DNA of 49,452 nucleotides from Candidatus Omnitrophota bacterium (GCA_015232535.1 JADFZM010000005.1:1-49452), one strand, 5' to 3'; shown: positions 9,501-16,588, counted from the stretch's first letter. A program made the numbers and translations. Notes: generated from the sequence alone by a model not told the origin.

Positions 9501-11836
9501 ATATTTTAGATGAAAAACCGAAATACTTATTTGAGCGGTCAGAAAAGTTATTATTGCAGGAAGATATAGTGCGGCTTTTTCAAGCCTATATGATTGCCGG
9601 ACAAATAATTGACAGAGTGCGGCAGGGCGGTAATTTAGAAAAAGACTTGGAATATTTTCTTGGCTTAAGAGATTCAGCTTATTATTTTGCTATGGATTTA
9701 TTAGCGGTTATGCTTGATTTGGATAATGAGGCCGTTGAGAAGTTTCTAAGCAGCCTTATAGAGAAGAAAATCGCAAGGGTTAAAAAAGAAGTTATCGAAG
9801 CGAATATAATTTTAGCGTCCCAATCACCTCGGAGAAAAGTCCTTTTAAAAGAAATGCTTATTGTTCGTGAATTTGAGGCGGCCGCTGCGGATATAGATGA
9901 GCATGTATCAGGAGTTTCAACGTATGAAGCGGCTATGCGTGCGATATCCGTTGAGAAAGCATTATCTGTTGCGCAACAAAGAAATGACGGAATCGTGATC
10001 GCGAGTGATACAACGATGTATGTGGAAGGAGATGTTTTGGGCAAGGTGGCGGATGATATAAGTTTTGACGATTATTTAACGGCGCTTGTCGGTTTTGAAA
10101 GAGATCCCGTTAAGGTTGTTTCAAGCGCGGTTGTTTTTGATATTGATAAGGCAACAGTAAGAATAGGCTATGAACAGGCATTTATCAAATTAAGAAACCC
10201 CGAAGAAAGCCTTACCAAGGATGAGTTGGATCTTTTAAGGAAGCTATCCTCTGAAGAGGAATATAAATATTTAAACGATGTCTTATCTTATGAGAATTGG
10301 AGAGTGAAAGATGTCCTTTATGCTTATTGGCAGAAAGGAAAACATAAAAATAAAGCGGGAGGTTTTGGGGTTCAGGATAGGGAATTCTTTCTTGCAGTCA
10401 GTAAGATGACAGGCAATCCTTTTGTTGTTGTGGGCTTTCCGACAAGAATACTGGCCGAATATCTGAAAGGCTCAAATATTATTGTTAGAGACAACTTTGA
10501 AGAGAGCGGAATTATTAGCATGTGGCCTTCTAAGGATGAGCAAGAAAGGATTGTTTCTGGATTATCCGACCGGGCTCAATTATCCAACCCTCCCGGCGGG
10601 ATCGATAAAAACGAGGTCAATATCACTTATACCGGCAAAGACTCCGCGATGTTCGCGGCAATCGAAAGCAGTGATTTTAGGAGGATTTTCCAAGAAGAAG
10701 TTAACGCGGGCAAGGCAAGTTTCGCCCTGATTATGCCGGATGGCTTAGGACAGTCTGAAGAAATAATCGAAGCTTTGAGCCGGGCAGGTTTTGATGCCAG
10801 TTACGGGCCGGTAATGTTTTTTTCTGAAAAGATGGCCGAGGAGTTCTACCAAGGACGGGAGGGAAATCCTTTGTTCGCGAAAATGGTTAAAAAGATTACC
10901 TCTAACGGAGTGGTTCCGCTTTTTGTTTACTCCCAATCCACCGGCACGGCTGACAGATTAAAAGAGGCAATTAACGAGCTTGGTATTCAGGCTCACAACG
11001 GAAAGGCCGATGTATTGATCCAAGCCGCGAGTTCGGTCGAAACAGCATTGAAAGAAGCGGAATTGATTTATGGCTTTATTGATAAGAAAATATCTCAAAG
11101 AAATAATGTAACCTTGACAAAAGACACTGAATCCCGGCTTATAAACGAATATATCCGCCGATTGCGTTCTTTTGTTTACGAATTGGATGAAGGACCCTGT
11201 TTATTTGATAAGGCCAATGCCATAGTAAGCCTGGGGGAAATAGGCTCGGCCGCGAAAGAAGCGGTGCCTGATTTGGTTAGTATAATCCTGGAAAGCAGTT
11301 CCTTTATTTTAAGAGCGCACGCTATTTCTACGCTGGGGAAAATTGGAGTTGCTTCGGAGGAAGTAAAAGAAGCCATATTGAAAGTTATCCAAGAGCACGG
11401 GTCGGACAGCTTAGGAGAAATTGCGATTGGTGTTTATATGGATTTACTAAGACGACCAAAACAGCCCCCATTAGACCAGGCGATGCTGGGGGCCTCTGAG
11501 GATGTTACGCTGATCGGCGCTCTTCAGGATAAAGTAATTTCTGTCCATGCCGCAAATGCGAAAGGATCCGATAAATCTGAAAGCAAGAAAGACGAGGCAA
11601 TGTTGACAGAGAATAAAAGTGTCGGCGGGATCGATATGAACGAGATAAATATCAAGCATAGCGGCAATGGGGCGGAGATTGAATTCTTTCCGCAAGGGCC
11701 GGGTAATATAATGCTTGATAATATCGAAGGGTTTAAACCGGTTATCATACATTTAACTCCGATCCAAAGCGTATTGCCGATTTTAGGATTGGAAGAGCCG
11801 AAAGAGGAAAAGGAGGAAATGCTGGCGGCGATATAA
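6506..11836 (+). CDS. Exported 1776-aa multidomain protein: lineage-type N-module, DUF89-like, Maf-like and HEAT-like domains
   Basis: Start ATG has AAGGA about 8 nt upstream. Residues 1-35 form a signal peptide ending YAQ. Residues about 40-352 are a conserved module (FRFDFIVDSGNTEL, WVNLSPYEKGRIIP, IPRKYFSGG) that I recall from large Omnitrophota proteins and for which I know no function. Residues about 655-830 resemble DUF89/ARMT1-like metal-dependent phosphatases (YFIDDNGDS, VVGVGQMVTETLNG). A hydrophobic helix lies at about 890-915, followed by positive residues. Residues about 1097-1320 match the nucleotide pyrophosphatase Maf (LASQSPRRKVLL, IASDTTMYVEGDVLGK, GGFGVQD, VVGFPTR). An unassigned region, HEAT-like helices (about 1560-1640) and two GGIDxNE motifs (about 1365 and 1708) complete it. 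Linkers repeat D-[KRQE]-[SA]-[MQ]-L. Cytosol-type enzymes behind a signal peptide are odd, so topology and activity are open. Confidence 0.75.
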   Translation: MFINSQRKCFFSAIVRCLLLTTFVSTAIIPNSYAQSIDAISLPAAGAIVNPSGAFVPVLLRGLTVHPENPFRFDFIVDSGNTELNNDELKAESQRLVKYFLASMTIPKDDLWVNLSPYEKGRIIPDELGKTELGRDLLAQDYLLKQLTASLMYPENELGKKFWEKVYARAKEKFDVTDIPLDTFNKVWILPDSATVYENGKSVYVVESKLKVMLDEDYVAMANQKAVEESFVFEKEESSKESKNTMKQIIRDIILPEIEKEINTGKNFALLRQVYNSLILAKWYKETVKKSILTKVYVDKNKLSGVELEDKSFKEQIYARYMEAYKKGVYDYIREDYDLVKKQVIPRKYFSGGFKNSDVAMSATGDRRRISSSKIGEQFNLGIVVEPEGETDKSMLGDEGYLFEFFEGLGVLSEGLTDQQKRKEVINLLNPSPANPASEEEISQVIASDYFSGPYRKGDTENMERWDKDIQYMKGLFDRELQKIKAADGLNIDEDKARGTYSKLIDALISLKDSFGNSYYSGLTNVVSNRIVTRLTNFVLHGVSENQQGSEIFSSVASKANEIAREALKNSLFSQKLEQFLQSRDIEEKTHLLQEAIQIALFAAAPKVWFSDVNVQRNTGEAIEHVRALQKQALNIPLALNSVRRFIEEVLSPAKQKDVFKIVYFIDDNGDSIYHLHFIQAFLKENPNLRISVVAKSERVAIDTTVEDLDNELKSPEFSYLKSEVGKRLVLIREGPSYGGVDLRQSSREMNQALIECDVVVGVGQMVTETLNGIKKPAYHQSYVDSQVHREITGLPRGALYFYRVSPDAKYFVGYPVQKTLLAVATDKGEGPRNEEAAPREEVGYKAESPVEADGTDKSMLSISAPSLLFAPDLDDKVSPEQVEQIVQQVGIGGVEVAVIATIGLGLAAYINYWASRNMGRGLVKDLQDPELKKEIDRAQLSEPGEKDTSNTTRVNAAQLSPSLLEALRESVILGGKLEEQPLAIKLNDAGHSFPDIQHILDEKPKYLFERSEKLLLQEDIVRLFQAYMIAGQIIDRVRQGGNLEKDLEYFLGLRDSAYYFAMDLLAVMLDLDNEAVEKFLSSLIEKKIARVKKEVIEANIILASQSPRRKVLLKEMLIVREFEAAAADIDEHVSGVSTYEAAMRAISVEKALSVAQQRNDGIVIASDTTMYVEGDVLGKVADDISFDDYLTALVGFERDPVKVVSSAVVFDIDKATVRIGYEQAFIKLRNPEESLTKDELDLLRKLSSEEEYKYLNDVLSYENWRVKDVLYAYWQKGKHKNKAGGFGVQDREFFLAVSKMTGNPFVVVGFPTRILAEYLKGSNIIVRDNFEESGIISMWPSKDEQERIVSGLSDRAQLSNPPGGIDKNEVNITYTGKDSAMFAAIESSDFRRIFQEEVNAGKASFALIMPDGLGQSEEIIEALSRAGFDASYGPVMFFSEKMAEEFYQGREGNPLFAKMVKKITSNGVVPLFVYSQSTGTADRLKEAINELGIQAHNGKADVLIQAASSVETALKEAELIYGFIDKKISQRNNVTLTKDTESRLINEYIRRLRSFVYELDEGPCLFDKANAIVSLGEIGSAAKEAVPDLVSIILESSSFILRAHAISTLGKIGVASEEVKEAILKVIQEHGSDSLGEIAIGVYMDLLRRPKQPPLDQAMLGASEDVTLIGALQDKVISVHAANAKGSDKSESKKDEAMLTENKSVGGIDMNEINIKHSGNGAEIEFFPQGPGNIMLDNIEGFKPVIIHLTPIQSVLPILGLEEPKEEKEEMLAAI

Positions 11837-11967
11837 AAAAACAAGAAGTTAGGCAATGATGCAATGAGGCAAAGAAGTAAAGAAGGAAAGAAATACGGAA
11901 TAAAGGAAAAAAGTAATCAAATTATCAGAAGTATGTTTAAGCTCACATGGCGAAGGATTAGAATTAT

Positions 11968-11996
11968 TTGCAAAAACAGGAAAAATGTTTTATACT
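11968..11996 (+). promoter_or_regulatory. Promoter of the secreted two-repeat protein
   Basis: TTGCAA (11968-11973), 17-nt spacer, TATACT (11991-11996). Transcription would start near 12003, about 50 nt before the ATG at 12052. This supports the ATG at 12052 rather than the ORF-track start at 11968, which lies inside the promoter. Confidence 0.65.
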
Positions 11997-12051
11997 CACC
12001 TGTACCGAAATTAACTTTAATACCCACAATAATAGACAGGAGGATTACAGA

Positions 12052-12909
12052 ATGAAGAAATTTTTAACAATTTTGGCTGTGCTTACCGGAATAATTGTCC
12101 CGGTTATGGCTTCGGCCGCGGTCAATTTCGGAGATTATCGCTCTGAAACGTTGGCGACAAAGGCCTGGGGCGCTTTAGCGCAAGGTGATACTCAGGCGGT
12201 TTTGGCCTACACTAATAAATGCCTCGAGCTTTACGCAGAGCAGGCCAAGAAAATGCAGGACAGCCTTACCGATTATCCTAAAGGCGACAACGAGAAAGTT
12301 TTCAGCTATTGGGCTTTGAACGATGTGGCCACTTCCCTTTTTATCCAGGGAGAGGCTCTGCGCCGGGCAAATATGGAGGAAGAAGCCGTAGTTGCCTTCA
12401 AGAAAATCATAAGCGATTATTCTTACGGTCAATGCTGGGACAGTAACGGATGGTTTTGGAAGCCGGCCGAAGCGGCTAAAGAAAAGTTAGCCATGATTGA
12501 TTCCGGTTTATTTTTAGATTTCGGCGATTATAGCTCATCATTTATGGCCACCCAGGCGTGGAAGGCTTTTGAAGACAATAAGCTCGACGCCGTGTTAGCC
12601 TACACCAATAAAGTCATCGAGCTCTATGCCGAAAAAGCCAAGGAAATGCAAGCTTCATTGACGGAATATCCCTGGCAGTCGAGAGAGCAGATTTTTAAAT
12701 ACTGGGCCTTGAATGACGTCGGAACAAGCTATTACATACAGGGCGAGGCCTTGAAAAAAGCCGGCAAAATAGAAGACGCGAAAAAGGCATACAGCGAGCT
12801 TATAAAGAATTATTTCTACGCTCAATGCTGGGATCCGAAGGGATGGTTCTGGAAACCTTCCGAAGGCGCTCAGGAAGCTTTAGACGCTTTAGGAGAAGTT
12901 AAGAAATAA
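12052..12909 (+). CDS. Secreted protein made of two copies of a helical (TPR-like) repeat domain
   Basis: A 285-aa exported protein. The start chosen is the ATG at 12052 because it has AGGAGG about 9 nt upstream and begins a proper signal peptide (MKKFLTILAVLTG...ASA). The ORF track start at 11968 adds 28 implausible residues. The mature protein is two tandem copies of about 115 residues: VNFGDYRSETLATKAWGAL and FGDYSSSFMATQAWKAF open them, YWALNDV-x-TS-x-x-x-QGEAL lies in the middle, and QCWDxxGWFWKP closes them. One more copy is the N-terminal domain of the glycoside hydrolase at 3822. The fold is probably alpha-helical and TPR-like. No catalytic residues are evident. A scaffold or glycan-binding role is inferred only from context. 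Confidence 0.75.
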   Translation: MKKFLTILAVLTGIIVPVMASAAVNFGDYRSETLATKAWGALAQGDTQAVLAYTNKCLELYAEQAKKMQDSLTDYPKGDNEKVFSYWALNDVATSLFIQGEALRRANMEEEAVVAFKKIISDYSYGQCWDSNGWFWKPAEAAKEKLAMIDSGLFLDFGDYSSSFMATQAWKAFEDNKLDAVLAYTNKVIELYAEKAKEMQASLTEYPWQSREQIFKYWALNDVGTSYYIQGEALKKAGKIEDAKKAYSELIKNYFYAQCWDPKGWFWKPSEGAQEALDALGEVKK

Positions 12910-12911
12910 AT

Positions 12912-12940
12912 TTGACATCCGCAAACTTTTGGTCTAACAT
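12912..12940 (+). promoter_or_regulatory. Consensus promoter of the CBM-like lipoprotein gene
   Basis: TTGACA (12912-12917), 17-nt spacer, TAACAT (12935-12940), starting only 3 nt after the stop of the upstream gene. The -10 element lies inside the left arm of the inverted repeat at 12928-12970. Confidence 0.65.
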
Positions 12941-12970
12941 CTTATCTTGCCGATGAGATGTTAGACCAAA
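12928..12970 (+). promoter_or_regulatory. Perfect 15-bp inverted repeat overlapping the promoter (operator or 5' hairpin)
   Basis: TTTGGTCTAACATCT (12928-12942) and its exact complement (12956-12970) flank a 13-nt spacer. No U-run follows on the plus strand, so it is not a standard terminator for the upstream gene. The repeat covers the -10 and the predicted start site, a position suited to a repressor operator. As RNA only the right arm plus loop would be in the downstream transcript, while both arms would be in read-through RNA. Confidence 0.55.
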
Positions 12971-13024
12971 TCTCTCCGAGCAGTTCTCCGTCAAATAAAA
13001 AGTTTATTATCGAAAGGCATTTTT

Positions 13025-13726
13025 ATGAGCAAATATTTTCTACTTGTTTTAATTTTTGTTTTATCGATAACCGGGTGCAAAGGGTTGAACGATAATACTG
13101 CAGGACAGTCAATTGATCCGGAAATAAAGGCTGAGGAAGAAGTTAGCGAATCATACGAAGAGCCGGCAATTGTATCCGAGGGGGAAGACACCCCGGCCGT
13201 GCAGGGCTTTAACTCTTTTTACGTTTATTCCGATAAGGGGGCGAGGACAAACCATTATATCCCATCCGGTTTCATGCCTAACGGAAACTGCCTAAGTTTT
13301 AACGATTCCTGGACCGAGGATTGCGCTCTCGGCTCCAGCTGTATCAAAATAGAATACGATGTCGCCTGTTCGAGGGCCGACGCTAAGTGGGCCGGCATTT
13401 ATTGGCTTAACCCTCCAAACAATTGGGGAAGCAGAAAAGGCGGGTTTAATTTGACCGGCGCTAAGAAGTTAACCTTTATGGCCAAAGGACAAAACGGAGG
13501 CGAGCAAATCCAGGAATTCACGATAGGCGGAATTGAAAGCACTTATCCGGATTCGGATAAAATCGTCATCGGCCCGGTAATATTGACTCCCGAGTGGAAA
13601 GAATATACTATCGACTTGAGCGGGAAAGACTTAAGCTACATCAGCGGAGGGTTTGCGTGGAGCACCAGCGAAGACGTAAATCCGGATGGCTGCACTTTCT
13701 ATTTAGATGAAATAAAATTTGAATAA
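13025..13726 (+). CDS. Lipoprotein with a carbohydrate-binding-module-like jelly-roll domain
   Basis: A 233-aa lipoprotein with signal and lipobox LSITGC (Cys 18), followed by an acidic linker (about residues 20-55). The remaining ~175 residues form one beta-rich domain with WAGIYWLNPPNNWG, GFNLTGAKKLTFMAKGQNGG, TPEWKEYTIDLSGKDLS and the ending TFYLDEIKFE. I know this pattern from CBM4/9-like and related sugar-binding beta-sandwich domains. No hydrolase motif is present, so a glycan-capture role at the cell surface is likely. A ribosome site AAAGG lies 8 nt upstream of the ATG. It has its own promoter and a strong terminator, so it is probably monocistronic and part of the glycan locus by position. 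Confidence 0.75.
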   Translation: MSKYFLLVLIFVLSITGCKGLNDNTAGQSIDPEIKAEEEVSESYEEPAIVSEGEDTPAVQGFNSFYVYSDKGARTNHYIPSGFMPNGNCLSFNDSWTEDCALGSSCIKIEYDVACSRADAKWAGIYWLNPPNNWGSRKGGFNLTGAKKLTFMAKGQNGGEQIQEFTIGGIESTYPDSDKIVIGPVILTPEWKEYTIDLSGKDLSYISGGFAWSTSEDVNPDGCTFYLDEIKFE

Positions 13727-13766
13727 CTCATTTTCAGATAACAATTTATAAACCTATTAAAATAAG

Positions 13767-13811
13767 CCGCTTTGTTTGCCCTTTTGACTTTGGCAGGCAA
13801 AGCGGTTTTTT
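13767..13811 (+). terminator. Rho-independent terminator after the CBM-like lipoprotein gene
   Basis: CCGCTTTGTTTGCC (13767-13780) pairs with GGCAGGCAAAGCGG (13792-13805) over 14 bp, including two G-U pairs, with an 11-nt loop. Six T residues follow directly (13806-13811). Confidence 0.9.
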
Positions 13812-14093
13812 ATTTCTTAAAAAAAGTTTATAGGCTAAATAGGTGATTCCCCGGGATTGACTAAAGCCCGAGCATAGTTTTTGCGCGCAAATTTATCAAG
13901 GGGAACCATACTTCAATACGCAGGGAATTTACATCAAGTTGAAAGGCGAAGCACCTCTCAAAGATATCTTCAAAAGGGCCGTCGGTGCACAGGAAGGAGA
14001 AAAAAACGGGTACAAACGGGTAATGATAAATAGCCTTAAAGAATGCCGCCTAATTAAAGGGGTAGATGTTTGCAAAAAAAAGTAGAATTGTGC

Positions 14094-14122
14094 TTGTTTT
14101 GAGAAAAATACTTTGTTATATT
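14094..14122 (+). promoter_or_regulatory. Promoter of the coiled-coil protein gene
   Basis: TTGTTT (14094-14099), 17-nt spacer, TATATT (14117-14122). The predicted start near 14129 leaves a leader of about 104 nt. Confidence 0.6.
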
Positions 14123-14176
14123 CATAATAATTATTGAGAGTACTGGCAGTGGGGATTCCTGTCATCTAAAAAAGGG

Positions 14177-14212
14177 TATGATTTCACTCTTCTTCCGAGA
14201 GAGTAAATCATA
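14177..14212 (+). promoter_or_regulatory. Stable leader hairpin before the coiled-coil protein gene
   Basis: TATGATTT-c-ACTCT (14177-14190) pairs with AGAGT-AAATCATA (14200-14212): 13 bp with one bulged C and a 9-nt loop. It ends about 10 nt before the ribosome site AAGGAGAGG and has no U-tract. It could protect the RNA or tune translation. Confidence 0.45.
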
Positions 14213-14232
14213 GCTACCGATAAGGAGAGGAA

Positions 14233-15510
14233 ATGTCCAAGGCGTCAAAGCAAAGCATTATTTTGCTCATCTTCTTGTTATTTGTCAGTATCGCCTTCAG
14301 CGGGTACCTCGTTTTCGAAAAACAAAAGACAGAGCAGGACAAAAAGACAATAGAGCTGCAGCTTGAAAAGGTTAAGAAAACCGAAAAGGAAAAAGATGCC
14401 CAGATCAAGGACGCCAATGAAAAGCTTCTTTTAGCGCATGAAGAGCGCGCCAAGTTTGAAAAGGAGAACGCCGAGACTAAAGCCAAGGCCGGTGAGTGGG
14501 CAGCCAAGATGGATGAGATTACCAAAGACCGCGATAAATTGAAGGCAAGGATCGACGAGGTAAGCAAGGAACGGGACGATTTGGTTGGAAAAATGCAGGC
14601 GATGATAGCGGATGGCGGAATCGTTAAAGAGCCCTCCGATGGAACGCCTTTGTCCGATGATCTCAAGAATATGGGGGTCAGCCAAAGCGATGAATATTGG
14701 GCCTCTGTCCTGAAGGAAAAGGCATCTTTACAGGCAAAGCTCGACTCGATCAAAGAGGACCTTTCGAAAAAGACAATGGAAATAGTGGAGGTGAAGCAGG
14801 GCAATGCCGATATCTCTCTTGAAATGGACACCCTCGCGAGGAAGAAAGATGAACTGGTGCGCGAGATTAAACATAAAGAAGACATGATCAATAATCTGTC
14901 TTTGGAATTAGCCAGGACGAAAAATGATAAGAAATATATTGCCGATAGGATAATTTCCCTGAATCAGGAGAACGCTGATCTGCGTTCTTCGGTGAAGCAG
15001 CTTATTTCGACCAAAGGGGCTTTAGAGAAAACTATCGTCCAGGTAAAAGAAGATAAGATGAAATTAGAAAAGCGCCTCAGCGAGACCGACAGCCTTGTGC
15101 AGAATAAAATCGACGAAATATGGGCGATCAAAGAAAGCCTGGATAGGGCGTTTCAAAAGACAAGCTTGAACCCCACCTCCAGCATTAATCTTGAAAAAAT
15201 CGTTGTAAGCCAGAACCGGGGGGATGTTATAGAGGAAAATAAAGAAGAACCCACAGAATCATTTCCTCTCGGGGCGGAATCGGCTTTGCCCGGATTTAAT
15301 GGCAAAGTGGTCAGCGTTAACGAAGAAAATAATTTTGCGATAGTTGATATCGGTGAAGAAGCAGGGATAAAGATGGGGGATATTTTAAGCGTCTACAAAG
15401 GATCGAATTATACTGCCCGCCTGGAAGTCATACAAGTGAGAAAAGACATATCCGCGGCGGATATAAAAGAGCAGTGGTCTAAGATAAGCGTCGGCGATAC
15501 CGTAAAGTGA
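14233..15510 (+). CDS. Membrane-anchored coiled-coil protein with C-terminal OB-like domain
   Basis: A 425-aa protein anchored by one N-terminal helix (IILLIFLLFVSIAFSGYLVF, about residues 9-28). Residues about 30-290 are very rich in K, E, D and heptad-type leucines and are almost certainly coiled coil. The last ~80 residues (GFNGKVVSVNEENNFAIVDIGEEAGIKMGD ... ISVGDTVK) form a small beta domain. I have seen such domains at the C-terminus of similar PVC proteins, where they resemble the OB-like or FlgT-C-like pattern GKV-x-x-V-x-x-x-x-x-x-V-x-I-x-x-G. A clear AAGGAGAGG precedes the ATG. The LacI-type regulator follows 4 nt after the stop. The function is unknown, and a cell-envelope role is an inference. 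Confidence 0.7.
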   Translation: MSKASKQSIILLIFLLFVSIAFSGYLVFEKQKTEQDKKTIELQLEKVKKTEKEKDAQIKDANEKLLLAHEERAKFEKENAETKAKAGEWAAKMDEITKDRDKLKARIDEVSKERDDLVGKMQAMIADGGIVKEPSDGTPLSDDLKNMGVSQSDEYWASVLKEKASLQAKLDSIKEDLSKKTMEIVEVKQGNADISLEMDTLARKKDELVREIKHKEDMINNLSLELARTKNDKKYIADRIISLNQENADLRSSVKQLISTKGALEKTIVQVKEDKMKLEKRLSETDSLVQNKIDEIWAIKESLDRAFQKTSLNPTSSINLEKIVVSQNRGDVIEENKEEPTESFPLGAESALPGFNGKVVSVNEENNFAIVDIGEEAGIKMGDILSVYKGSNYTARLEVIQVRKDISAADIKEQWSKISVGDTVK

Positions 15511-15514
15511 TTTC

Positions 15515-16531
15515 ATGACCGAAGAAAAAGCGAAGAAACGCATAAGCATAGAAGATGTGGCAGAGCGGGCAAAAGTTTCGATAACAACTGTTTCCCGCGT
15601 AATCAATAATGTCGCGACGGTCTCTCCTAAAAACCGCGCTCGGGTTGAAGAAGCGATCTCCGCCCTCAAATTCAAGCCTAATATCAGCGCCCAGCGCCTG
15701 GCGACCGGGGTCAACAATTCCGTCGGATTGGTTATGCCCGGCTATCCCGGCATATTCCATTCTTTTTACGCGATAGAGCTTATCCGCGGGGTGGGGCATG
15801 CCTGCGAAGCATTGCATCTTGATCTAGTTTTTCATATAACCAACGGTTTTAATCCGCTTAATACAAATAATGTCGGCGGGGTTATATTCGCTGATATCAT
15901 CGAGAACAGAAAGCAGGTAGAAAGCGCTTTATCTGTCGGGACGCCTTGCATGGTCATTAATAATAAGGCGGATGATATGGATGTTGATTATATCGCTATA
16001 GATAATGCCCTGGGGGGCAAAATAGCCGCGGATTACCTTATCAGCCTGGGGCATAAAAATATCGCTATTATTACCGGGAATTTAAGCACGCAAGCCGGGG
16101 CTTTTCGCCTTGCGGGTTTCAAGAAAGAGCTGGAGGCCAGGAAAATCCAATTGGCTCCGGAGAATATATATGAAGGGGATTATTCGAGGCGCTCGGCCCA
16201 TTCCGCCGCCGAGAAGTTATTTGCCTTGCCTAACCGCCCGACGGCGGTTTTTGCCTGCAGCGATGATATGGCGTTAGAGGCGATGACAGTCGCTATAGAA
16301 TTGGGTATAAAGATCCCGGATGAATTATCGATAGTCGGTTTTGACGACAGCCCGGCCTGCCTTTACAGCTCGATCGGATTAACCACCGTCAAACAGCCTT
16401 TGTTCGAAATGGCCGAACAGGCGGTAAAGATTTTGCATCAGATAGTAAACGAAAAACATAAAGGAAGAGCCAAAGAAATCCTGCCTCCAAAACTTATTAT
16501 CCGCGAGTCCTGTTCCGCTCCCAGAAGTTAA
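15515..16531 (+). CDS. LacI/GalR-family transcriptional regulator
   Basis: A 338-aa DNA-binding repressor or activator controlled by a sugar-like effector. The N-terminal helix-turn-helix is unmistakable (ISIEDVAERAKVSITTVSRVINN, residues about 10-32) and is followed by the hinge helix (ISAQRLATG). The periplasmic-binding-protein-like effector domain fills the rest (VGLVMPGYPG, AIDNALGGKIAADYLISLGH, FACSDDMALEAM, PDELSIVGFDDSP). It starts 4 nt after the coiled-coil gene and is probably co-transcribed with it. It is the only specific regulator in the window, so the sugar importer/hydrolase operon is its most likely target. No operator could be assigned. Confidence 0.92.
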   Translation: MTEEKAKKRISIEDVAERAKVSITTVSRVINNVATVSPKNRARVEEAISALKFKPNISAQRLATGVNNSVGLVMPGYPGIFHSFYAIELIRGVGHACEALHLDLVFHITNGFNPLNTNNVGGVIFADIIENRKQVESALSVGTPCMVINNKADDMDVDYIAIDNALGGKIAADYLISLGHKNIAIITGNLSTQAGAFRLAGFKKELEARKIQLAPENIYEGDYSRRSAHSAAEKLFALPNRPTAVFACSDDMALEAMTVAIELGIKIPDELSIVGFDDSPACLYSSIGLTTVKQPLFEMAEQAVKILHQIVNEKHKGRAKEILPPKLIIRESCSAPRS

Positions 16532-16588
16532 TATTCGATAGATTCTTAATTCTTAAAATCACAAGATTACCGGCAAAGGACGCAGTTC

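Larger units (their letters stand above)
13812..14232. other. Intergenic region with promoter, leader hairpin and possible gene remnant
   Basis: About 420 bp without a convincing gene. A plus-strand frame stays open from 13861 to the TAG at 14083-14085 (about 74 codons; reads EAPLKDIFKRAVGAQEGEKNGY near its middle), with coding-like composition. It has no ATG or GTG start near its beginning and no ribosome site, so it may be the 3' remnant of a lost gene. The rest is the promoter and leader of the 14233 gene. Confidence 0.4.

Noticed and set aside
11968-12051. Upstream start of the repeat protein given by the ORF track
   Set aside because: It overlaps the predicted promoter. The ATG at 12052 has AGGAGG and begins a signal peptide.
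11864-12055. 63-aa ORF between the large protein and the repeat protein
   Set aside because: Basic, no ribosome site and no family; it overlaps the promoter and start region of the 12052 gene.
6457-14159. Repeated GAATCCCC/GGGGATTCC-like strings (about 6457, 13845, 14151)
   Set aside because: They differ in orientation and surroundings and are only 8-9 nt long, so chance is likely.
14214-14891. 225-aa reverse ORF rich in Ser and Leu
   Set aside because: It is the antisense reading of a Lys/Glu-rich coiled coil, which always yields Ser/Phe/Leu-rich shadows.
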